Of a DNA stretch of 9,544 bases, positions 1-5,371 are shown piece after piece. The stretch spans positions 1-9,544 of the forward strand of contig JALRFB010000023.1 in assembly GCA_023256555.1 (NCBI GenBank), given 5' to 3'. The notes beneath the pieces are model-generated. The model saw only the letters and a list, made by a program, of their open reading frames with translations. It was not told the origin of the DNA and did no database searches. The first letter of the stretch is position 1; the number at the start of each line of letters is the position of its first letter. Position numbers and translations under genes: made by a program. Origin of the DNA: Sediminibacterium sp. (lineage in GTDB: Bacteria; Bacteroidota; Bacteroidia; Chitinophagales; Chitinophagaceae).

Positions 1-697
1 CTTCCTCTTGATTATGTGTAATAGTAGCACCATTAGTATATTGAGTATCTAATTCATATCCTTCAGGATGTGTAATAACAAATTCAGCTTCGCCCCATGC
101 ATTCATCCATTGACTAAAGCTATTCGCAACGCATTGAGGAATTGATTTAATATGAGGTGCCCAGGTTAATACCACTTTTGGTCGCTTATTTTGTAATGTA
201 CTATGCTGAGTAATAGTCTCCTGAATAGTAATAATATCTGTTAATGATTGTAGTGGATGCAAAGTCGCCGACTCTAAACTCACTACCGGAACTCCAGCAT
301 ATTGTATAAATTGATTAATTATTTTCTCACTATAATCATCCCCTTTATTCACTAAACCAGGAAAAGTTCTTATACATAAAATGTCAAAATAATTACCCAA
401 AATGGGGGCAGCATCTTTGATATGTTCTACTGTATTACCATTCATTGTAGCACCTTCTGTAAATTCTAATGCCCATCCTTCTTTATCTACATTAAATACA
501 ATGGGCTCCATGCCTAAATTTTGCGCAGCTACCTGAGTACTTAATCTTGTTCTTAAACTTGGATTTAAAAAAAGTAACCCAATTCTCTTATTAGCACCTA
601 ATTGTTTATCTAAAAAAGGATTAGACTTATAGTTCAAAGCTTTTTGAACCAAAGCATTAATATTTGTTACATCATTGGTACTTATAAACTGTTTCAT
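1..697 (-). CDS. argF': N-acyl-ornithine carbamoyltransferase (probably N-succinylornithine type), 3' end outside window
   Basis: This enzyme transfers the carbamoyl group of carbamoyl phosphate to N-acylated ornithine, giving N-acylcitrulline in the cytoplasmic arginine pathway. The first 232 residues are visible from an ATG at 697; family members have about 320, so roughly 85 C-terminal residues lie beyond the left edge. The carbamoyl-phosphate loop reads NPSLRTR (45-51). IRTF follows at 109-112, HPLQSLTD at 147-154, TWAPH at 178-182 and HPEGYEL at 210-216. TWAPH and the W75-centred WALEF loop mark the acyl-ornithine branch rather than ordinary ArgF. Residue 90, in the loop NGNTVEHI, is Val. 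From family knowledge, the Bacteroides fragilis succinylornithine enzyme has Pro90 there and the Xanthomonas acetylornithine enzyme has Glu92; lack of Glu favours the succinyl substrate (inference). It starts 7 bp after argD stops, so it is the fifth visible gene of the operon. The family call is secure; the acyl group is less certain. Confidence 0.93.
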   Translation of the reverse strand, partial: MKQFISTNDVTNINALVQKALNYKSNPFLDKQLGANKRIGLLFLNPSLRTRLSTQVAAQNLGMEPIVFNVDKEGWALEFTEGATMNGNTVEHIKDAAPILGNYFDILCIRTFPGLVNKGDDYSEKIINQFIQYAGVPVVSLESATLHPLQSLTDIITIQETITQHSTLQNKRPKVVLTWAPHIKSIPQCVANSFSQWMNAWGEAEFVITHPEGYELDTQYTNGATITHNQEE

Positions 698-704
698 CTT
701 TCCT

Positions 705-1856
705 TTAACTATTTTTTTGTTGCAAATACGCAATAGCGTCCTGCATTCCTTTTAAAAATAAATCAATATCGCTTTTAGTAATTGCCAAAGAAGGAAGCAA
801 TCTAATTACATTAGGTTTCGCTTCTCCGGTAAAAATGTTGAACTCATTTAATAAAACTTTTCTAAGATCTTCTAAACCTTCTTCCATTTCGAAGCCAATC
901 ATCAGACCTTTTCCTCTCACCACTTTAACACCTTTTATTGCTTTCAAAGCATTCATTAAATATTCACCCTGTAATTGCGCATTATGTATTAAGTTTTCTT
1001 TTTGCATTACTTCAATCACCCCTAATGCTGCAGCGCATGCTAGAGGATTACCACCAAAAGTAGTTCCCAACATGCCAAATTTTGCTTGAATATGAGGAGC
1101 AATTAAAATGGCCCCAATAGGGAAGCCATTTCCCATGCCTTTCGCCATAGAGTATATATCAGCGTTCACTCCAGCAAAATCATGTGCAAAGAATTTACCA
1201 GATCTGCCATAACCACATTGTACACTATCCGCAATATATACAGCTCCAAATTCGTCACATACTTTTCTAATAGTTTGTAAAAATGCATCACTAGCTTCAT
1301 GAATTCCCGCTACACCTTGAATACCTTCAACAATAACAGCAGCAATATCTTTTCCGCTAGTTGCAAAACATGCTTCCAATGCTACAATATCATTCAATGG
1401 TAAGAAGATAATATTATCTGTCTCATTTACAGGCGCCACAATACTTGGATTGTCAGTTGCAGCAACTGCCAGAGATGTTCTTCCATGAAAAGATTTTTTA
1501 AATGCAATGATTTTTTTTCTTCCAGTATGAAAAGAAGCCAATTTTAATGCATTCTCATTGGCTTCAGCACCACTATTACACAAGAATAATTGAAAATCTT
1601 TTTTACCACTAATGTCATTAATGGCTTTAGCTAGTTCTTCTTGTATCGGCATGATCACAGAATTAGAATAAAATGCAATCAAATGCAATTGATCTTCTAT
1701 TCTTTTTACCCAATGAGGGTTTGTATGACCAATACTTATAACAGCATGACCTCCGTACATGTCTAAATATTCCTGTCCTTTATCATCCCAAACCCTAGAT
1801 CCTAGTGCTTTAGTGATTGCTATTGGGTTTAGAGGATATACATTGAATAGTGACAT
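705..1856 (-). CDS. argD: Acetyl/succinylornithine aminotransferase (class III, PLP-dependent)
   Basis: This enzyme converts N-acylglutamate 5-semialdehyde and glutamate to N-acylornithine and 2-oxoglutarate, the step before the carbamoyltransferase encoded next to it. The 383-residue length is normal for ArgD. Visible class-III aminotransferase landmarks are NSGAEANENALK (94-105), FHGRT (123-127), VEGIQGVAG (176-184), IADSVQCGYGRSGKF (208-222) and YSMAKGMGNGFPIGA (235-249). K239 is the lysine expected to form the PLP Schiff base and D210 should contact the PLP nitrogen. The usual DEVQ motif reads DSVQ here, which I recall as common in Bacteroidota homologues rather than a defect. The ATG at 1856 gives a complete N terminus; argC ends 22 bp upstream and argF' begins 7 bp downstream. 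Acetyl versus succinyl substrate cannot be read from this sequence; the neighbouring ArgF' suggests succinyl. Related ornithine or 4-aminobutyrate aminotransferases are unlikely given the operon. Confidence 0.93.
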   Translation of the reverse strand: MSLFNVYPLNPIAITKALGSRVWDDKGQEYLDMYGGHAVISIGHTNPHWVKRIEDQLHLIAFYSNSVIMPIQEELAKAINDISGKKDFQLFLCNSGAEANENALKLASFHTGRKKIIAFKKSFHGRTSLAVAATDNPSIVAPVNETDNIIFLPLNDIVALEACFATSGKDIAAVIVEGIQGVAGIHEASDAFLQTIRKVCDEFGAVYIADSVQCGYGRSGKFFAHDFAGVNADIYSMAKGMGNGFPIGAILIAPHIQAKFGMLGTTFGGNPLACAAALGVIEVMQKENLIHNAQLQGEYLMNALKAIKGVKVVRGKGLMIGFEMEEGLEDLRKVLLNEFNIFTGEAKPNVIRLLPSLAITKSDIDLFLKGMQDAIAYLQQKNS

Positions 1857-1878
1857 GATATTAATTTTTTACTGGATA

Positions 1879-2859
1879 CTAAAAATAATTGGCTTTGATT
1901 TTTAATCCTGTTGTTTCTTCAAGGTCAAAAATTAGATTCATATTCTGAACCGCTTGACCAACCGCACCTTTTAATAAATTGTCTATTACGGAATGAACAG
2001 CAATTTTATTTCCTTGTTGTTCTATATGAATTAAACATTTATTGGTATTCACCACTTGTTTTAAATCTATAGTAGACTTGGAAACAATTGTGAAAGCATG
2101 ATCAGCATAAAAATGATTGTATAAATCATAAACAGCATCAATGCTTAAATCTGTTGAAATAACTGAAGTCACAAAAATACCTCTCGTAAAATCACCTCTC
2201 CAAGGTACAAAGTTCACTACTGCATTGGAATTGCCTTGCAATAGAGAAAGGCTTTGATGAATCTCGTTAATATGTTGATGATTCAATGTTTTATAAGCAC
2301 CAACATTATTAGCTCTCCAGCTAAAATGACTTGTAGAAGATAAACCCTGACCTGCGCCAGTTGAACCAGTAATGCCTGTAGTGTAAACTTCCTTCAATAA
2401 GCCCTTAGCAGCCAAAGGCAACAAACCTAATTGAATAGCTGTTGCAAAACATCCAGGATTGGCGATGGCATTCGCAGATTTAATTTTATCTCTTTGTAAT
2501 TCAGGTAGTCCATATACAAAATTTCTCTCACCCGTACTAGCCGTATTGGCTAATCTGAAATCTTGAGAAAGGTCAATAATTTTAACACTTGAATTGATCT
2601 CATTAGATGCTAAAAACTTTTTAGCGTCTCCATGTCCAACGCATAAAAACAAGACATCTATTGCTTGATTTATTTCACTTGCAAAAACCAAATCAGTATC
2701 TCCCAATAAATCGGTATGCACTTTACTCACTAATTCACCTGCATTACTAGTGCTATGTACAAAACTAATATTTGCATTAGGATGGCGTAATAATACACGT
2801 AGTAATTCACCACCTGTATAACCAGCACCACCAACTATTCCAATATTAATTTTTTGCAT
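1879..2859 (-). CDS. argC: N-acyl-gamma-glutamyl-phosphate reductase
   Basis: ArgC reduces N-acylglutamyl 5-phosphate with NADPH to the semialdehyde used by ArgD. At 326 residues it is a full-length short-form ArgC. The Rossmann nucleotide loop is IGIVGGAGYTGGELLR (6-21). The catalytic cysteine is C137 in ANPGCFATAIQL (133-144). Further family landmarks are DLSQDFRL (96-103), the glycine-rich TGSTGAGQGLS segment that follows the active site, and LNHQHINEI, which should supply the active-site histidine. The ATG at 2859 is immediately followed by the nucleotide-binding strand, as in the family. argG ends 17 bp upstream and argD starts 22 bp downstream, so the gene sits inside the operon and probably has no promoter of its own. 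In Bacteroidota with a succinylated pathway the same protein family handles the N-succinyl intermediate (inference for this organism). Confidence 0.95.
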   Translation of the reverse strand: MQKINIGIVGGAGYTGGELLRVLLRHPNANISFVHSTSNAGELVSKVHTDLLGDTDLVFASEINQAIDVLFLCVGHGDAKKFLASNEINSSVKIIDLSQDFRLANTASTGERNFVYGLPELQRDKIKSANAIANPGCFATAIQLGLLPLAAKGLLKEVYTTGITGSTGAGQGLSSTSHFSWRANNVGAYKTLNHQHINEIHQSLSLLQGNSNAVVNFVPWRGDFTRGIFVTSVISTDLSIDAVYDLYNHFYADHAFTIVSKSTIDLKQVVNTNKCLIHIEQQGNKIAVHSVIDNLLKGAVGQAVQNMNLIFDLEETTGLKIKANYF

Positions 2860-2876
2860 TTGAATTAGATTTAAAG

Positions 2877-4076
2877 TTATTTCTTGTTGGAGGCTTTTAC
2901 ATGATGATAAATGCCTGTTTGATTACCAAATATTTTGGTAAATCCTCTTACATCAGCACCTGTCCATCCCGTATTCATCTCACCATACTTGCCAAATTTA
3001 GCACTCATTAAATCATTCTCAGATTCAATGCCAATAATTTGAAAACGATATGGATTCAATTGAATAAAAACATCTCCAGTAACCTGCTCTTGCGAACTTA
3101 TTAAGTATGCTTCAATATCTCTCATCACTGGATCTAATATTTGACCCTCGTGTAACCAGTTACCATAAAAAGAAGCTAATTGATCTTTCCAAGACAATTG
3201 CCATTTAGTTAAGACATGCTTCTCTAAAGCATGATGTGCTTTTAAAATCACCATTGGTGCTGCAGCTTCAAAACCTACACGTCCTTTAATACCGATAATG
3301 GTATCACCCACGTGAATATCTCTGCCAATACCATACGCACCAGCTATAGATTGAATATACTGAATGGCTTCTGTGGGATGAGCAAATGTTTGTCCATTTA
3401 CTTTTTTGATTTCTCCTTTTTCAAAGTGTATCACCATTTCTTCAGATGCACCTTCTTTGGTCATAGGTGTTGGCCATGCAGATTCAGGTAACATACCTTT
3501 TGAATTCAAAGTCTCTTTACCTCCCACACTTGTTCCCCATAAACCCTTGTTAATTGAATAGGCTGCTTTTTCAAAATTCATATTCACACCCTTACCCTTC
3601 AAATATTCAATCTCTGCTTCTCTACTTAATTGTAAATCTCTGATTGGAGTTAAGATTTCAATTCCAGGAATCATAATCTGGAAAATCATATCAAAACGTA
3701 CTTGATCATTACCAGCTCCAGTACTACCATGTGCAACTAATTTTGCACCTACTTTTTTTACATGCTCTGCAATATGTAATGCTTGGCTTAAACGCTCAGC
3801 ACTAACACTCAATGGATAAGTATTATTTTTTAACACATTGCCGTAAACCAAATATTTAATAATGCTATCATAGTAGCCTTTCACTGCATTCACTGTAGTA
3901 TGTGATTTCACACCCAATGCATAAGCGTGTGCTTCCACTTTTTTCAATTCTTCTTCTGTAAAGCCGCCAGTATTTACAATAACACTATGCACTTCCAATC
4001 CTTTATCTTCTGTTAAGTATTTTACACAAAATGTGGTATCTAATCCACCACTAAATCCTAATACAACTTTCTCCAT
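2877..4076 (-). CDS. argG: Argininosuccinate synthase
   Basis: ArgG condenses citrulline and aspartate with ATP to argininosuccinate, the penultimate arginine step. The 399-residue length matches the family. The N terminus carries the PP-loop ATP site, FSGGLDTTF (8-16), equivalent to the usual YSGGLDTS. The HGSTGAGNDQVRFD segment (116-129) corresponds to the conserved citrulline/aspartate-binding block; the Lys I recall in the common TGKGNDQVRF form is Ala here, which appears to be a lineage variant. YSINKGLWGTSVGG is the equivalent of the YSIDxNLxG region. The ATG at 4076 sits at the PP-loop strand, so no extra N-terminal sequence is expected. The GNAT gene ends 4 bp upstream and argC begins 17 bp downstream. 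argG placed ahead of the early-pathway genes is the order I associate with Bacteroidota arginine operons. argH is not visible in this window. Confidence 0.96.
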   Translation of the reverse strand: MEKVVLGFSGGLDTTFCVKYLTEDKGLEVHSVIVNTGGFTEEELKKVEAHAYALGVKSHTTVNAVKGYYDSIIKYLVYGNVLKNNTYPLSVSAERLSQALHIAEHVKKVGAKLVAHGSTGAGNDQVRFDMIFQIMIPGIEILTPIRDLQLSREAEIEYLKGKGVNMNFEKAAYSINKGLWGTSVGGKETLNSKGMLPESAWPTPMTKEGASEEMVIHFEKGEIKKVNGQTFAHPTEAIQYIQSIAGAYGIGRDIHVGDTIIGIKGRVGFEAAAPMVILKAHHALEKHVLTKWQLSWKDQLASFYGNWLHEGQILDPVMRDIEAYLISSQEQVTGDVFIQLNPYRFQIIGIESENDLMSAKFGKYGEMNTGWTGADVRGFTKIFGNQTGIYHHVKASNKK

Positions 4077-4080
4077 AATA

Positions 4081-4701
4081 TTATTTTTTACTAAACCAAT
4101 TCAAAATATTAAAACCTTTTTTCTTAGATGCTTGTCTGGCATCAGCTTGCGCTTTATCCAAAATTTCATTCGGATCAAATAACATCGCAGTACACATGCA
4201 ATTTTTTCTATCCTTACTCATTAAAATTTCATAATTCACACAGCTTTTACAACCAGCCCAAAATTCTTCATCGTCGGTTAATTCACTATAAGTAACTGGC
4301 TCATAACCTAATTCACTATTAATTTTCATTACAGCCAATCCAGTGGTTAATCCAAATATTTTAGACTGGGGATACTTCTCTCTTGACAATTGAAAAATGG
4401 TTTGTTTGATTTTTTTTGCAATACCACTTTTTCTAAATGGAGGAGATACAATTAAACCACTGTTTGCTACAAACTGCCCGTGTTGCCAGGCTTCAATATA
4501 ACAAAAGCCAACCCAGGCTCCATCTTCAGTATGTGCAATAACAGATTTCCCTTCTTCAATTTTCTTAGCTACATATTCAGGACTACGTTTAGCAATACCT
4601 GTACCTCTTGCTTTTGCAGAAGATTCCATTTCATCGGTAATATCCTTAGCATAAGAAACGTCGCCACTATGGGCTACACGAACTATTATTTTCTGTTCCA
4701 A
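4081..4701 (-). CDS. GNAT-family acyltransferase, candidate N-acyl (succinyl?) glutamate synthase
   Basis: This is a 206-residue GNAT-fold protein, the first structural gene of the arginine operon. The acyl-CoA site is visible in NSGLIVSPPFRKSGIAKKI (80-98), with the R-x-x-G-x-A pyrophosphate loop at 90-95. The late GNAT strand is around FGLTTGLAVMKINSELGY (116-133). After this comes an uncommon cysteine set, C151-x2-C154 and C168-x-C170, which could bind zinc. The tail (about 180-206) is Lys/Ala-rich. The start is TTG at 4701: an in-frame TGA lies two codons upstream and the next Met is residue 25, inside sequence that looks conserved. No Shine-Dalgarno is evident. It ends 4 bp before argG. 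No ArgA or ArgJ is visible, so this enzyme is the logical one to make N-acylglutamate from glutamate and acyl-CoA (inference from position and fold). The fold is certain, the substrate is not. Confidence 0.8.
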   Translation of the reverse strand: MEQKIIVRVAHSGDVSYAKDITDEMESSAKARGTGIAKRSPEYVAKKIEEGKSVIAHTEDGAWVGFCYIEAWQHGQFVANSGLIVSPPFRKSGIAKKIKQTIFQLSREKYPQSKIFGLTTGLAVMKINSELGYEPVTYSELTDDEEFWAGCKSCVNYEILMSKDRKNCMCTAMLFDPNEILDKAQADARQASKKKGFNILNWFSKK

Positions 4702-4716
4702 TAATCAATAAAATTT

Positions 4717-4746
4717 AAAAAAATGACACTTCTGGCGTTGAATGCA
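4717..4746 (-). terminator. Weak bulged hairpin with U-tract, possible attenuator terminator
   Basis: On the minus strand TGCATTC (4740-4746) can pair with GAAGTGTCA (4724-4732) as seven base pairs with two single-base bulges around a seven-base loop. Seven U follow at 4717-4723. It ends 15 bases before the TTG start of the first operon gene. Its 5' arm overlaps the region that can pair instead with the palindromic segment at 4777-4782, so hairpin and alternative pairing exclude each other. The bulges make it a poor intrinsic terminator by itself. It could instead occlude the ribosome site of the GNAT gene, which would make the control translational. Confidence 0.3.
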
Positions 4747-4797
4747 ATTTCCGGGGATTTTTCCACTGATAGGGGCAATTGCCAACTGCTCGTCCTA

Positions 4798-4905
4798 TCA
4801 GAATCCACGTCGCGGTGACTGTGGCAACCTGATGGGGTTGTTCAAAACAGGAACAGCTGCTATAAAAGCAGTAGTCAATAAGGTATATAAGTTTTCCTGT
4901 TTCAT
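4798..4905 (-). CDS. Candidate 35-residue arginine leader peptide
   Basis: A short frame opens at ATG (4903-4905) with AGGA seven bases upstream (4913-4916), and closes with tandem stops TGA TAG. The peptide begins MKQENLYTLL, has a hydrophobic middle, and ends NNPIRLPQSPRRGF. Its three Arg codons are all in the last ten residues: AGG (4828-4830), CGA (4810-4812) and CGT (4807-4809). A ribosome waiting at the CGA-CGT pair should cover the 5' arm of the 4766-4801 hairpin, while one that has finished would release it, the geometry of leader-peptide attenuation. It lies just ahead of an arginine operon, which fits the Arg content. Against it: three Arg codons is modest, and a frame this short in GC-rich sequence could arise by chance. 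Conservation of the Arg codons in relatives would settle it. I do not recognise a homologue. Confidence 0.45.
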   Translation of the reverse strand: MKQENLYTLLTTAFIAAVPVLNNPIRLPQSPRRGF

Positions 4906-4933
4906 TGTTTAATCCTGTAAAAGAATTGAGTTG

Positions 4934-4959
4934 TAAAAGTATAAAATAAAATAGACAAA
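4934..4959 (-). promoter_or_regulatory. Possible promoter of the arginine operon
   Basis: On the minus strand TACTTTTA (4934-4941) matches seven of the eight positions of the Bacteroidota -7 element TAnnTTTG. A TTTG (4956-4959) lies 14 bases upstream, shorter than the 19-21 usual for the -33 element, so the match is imperfect. Initiation a few bases downstream would give a short leader before the ATG at 4905. No ARG-box palindrome for ArgR was found nearby. It is the best candidate in a very AT-rich stretch but could be coincidence. Confidence 0.3.
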
Positions 4960-5029
4960 TAGGTCATTATCGCTAATAAATAGCCCAAAATGTGAATGAC
5001 TGTTAGTATTTACTCTTCGAAACTAGTTG

Positions 5030-5037
5030 TAATTTTG
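5030..5037 (+). promoter_or_regulatory. Candidate -7 promoter element of the YHS lipoprotein gene
   Basis: TAATTTTG is an exact match to the Bacteroidota housekeeping -7 consensus TAnnTTTG. It lies 19 bases before the ATG at 5057, so the transcript would have a short 5' UTR of roughly a dozen bases. No exact TTTG -33 element is present at the expected 19-21 base distance; the nearest similar motifs are TTAG at 5003-5006 and TTTA at 5009-5012. This divergent promoter and the operon promoter together occupy 4934-5037. Confidence 0.5.
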
Positions 5038-5056
5038 CCTAAATAACTCTTGAATT

Positions 5057-5371
5057 ATGAAAAATCTATTCAAATTAAGTATAGCTGTTGCTGGTTTATT
5101 TAGCATGACAGCATGTGCAAGCAACCAACAAGAAAAAGCAACTACTACTGATACAGCAATGACAATGCAACAAGATACTACCGCTGCACCAGCATTTACA
5201 GCAGCAATGGTGGATAACAAAAAAGATCCTACTTGTGGTATGCCAGTGACAGCAGGTATTAGTGATACTGCACATTACGAAAACAAAGTGTTAGGATTTT
5301 GTTCTACTGAATGCAAGAATGAATTCTTAAAGAATCCGAAAGCAAATATTGCTGCAGCTGAGTTAAAATAA
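5057..5371 (+). CDS. Small YHS-domain lipoprotein
   Basis: This is a 104-residue predicted lipoprotein carrying a metal-binding-type YHS domain. A signal peptide (1-19) with hydrophobic core LSIAVAGLFSM ends in the lipobox MTAC, making C20 the lipidated residue. Residues 21-53 form a Thr/Ala/Gln/Met-rich linker of low complexity. The YHS-like domain follows: DPTCGM (57-62), AHYENKVLGFCSTEC (72-86), then a short EFLKNP helix (89-94). C60, C82 and C86 are the conserved cysteines, a set that in YHS proteins is associated with binding copper or other metals (family knowledge; the metal here is unknown). The protein is expected on the periplasmic face or outer membrane. It is divergent from the arginine operon, has its own -7 element, and its stop abuts the stop of the convergent SNF2 gene. 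No metal exporter or copper ATPase is visible nearby to fix the role. Confidence 0.88.
   Translation: MKNLFKLSIAVAGLFSMTACASNQQEKATTTDTAMTMQQDTTAAPAFTAAMVDNKKDPTCGMPVTAGISDTAHYENKVLGFCSTECKNEFLKNPKANIAAAELK

Larger units (their letters stand above)
4717..4905 (-). promoter_or_regulatory. Structured mRNA leader of the arginine operon, candidate arginine attenuator
   Basis: The leader is about 51% GC over 4741-4860 against about 23% GC over 4901-4980. On the minus strand it can form alternative helices. Stem 1 pairs 4894-4902 with 4845-4853 (9 perfect bp), topped by 4867-4871 with 4857-4861. Region 1 pairs with region 2 (4829-4833 with 4797-4801) or with region 3 (4822-4829 with 4777-4784, 8 bp including two G-U). 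Region 2 pairs with region 3 in a perfect 8-bp stem (4794-4801 with 4766-4773) enclosing the palindrome GGCAATTGCC (4774-4783). Region 3 (4777-4782) can pair with region 4 (4744-4749), which overlaps the 5' arm of a weak terminator-like hairpin. Such mutually exclusive pairings around Arg codons are what an attenuator needs. The pairings are seen in the sequence; regulation by arginine is inferred. A ligand-binding riboswitch is an alternative. Confidence 0.55.

Noticed and set aside
835..1089. 84-residue frame on the plus strand inside argD
   Set aside because: Antisense shadow; the opposite strand carries intact ArgD motifs over this whole stretch.
4480..4704. 74-residue frame on the plus strand inside the GNAT gene
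   Set aside because: Antisense shadow of a conserved gene with no family resemblance.
4741..4860. TPP or cobalamin riboswitch, suggested by short strings such as acctgat and ccactg
   Set aside because: On neither strand do the conserved cores of these riboswitches occur in the right order, and the downstream genes are for arginine.
4934..5056. ArgR-type ARG box
   Set aside because: Only half-site-like TGAAT strings occur; no paired palindrome with proper spacing was found.
5023..5220. Hydrophobic 65-residue frame on the minus strand
   Set aside because: It is antisense to the well-supported lipoprotein gene; its Ala/Val-rich composition mirrors the Thr/Ala/Gln codons of that gene, and it has no recognisable start signal.
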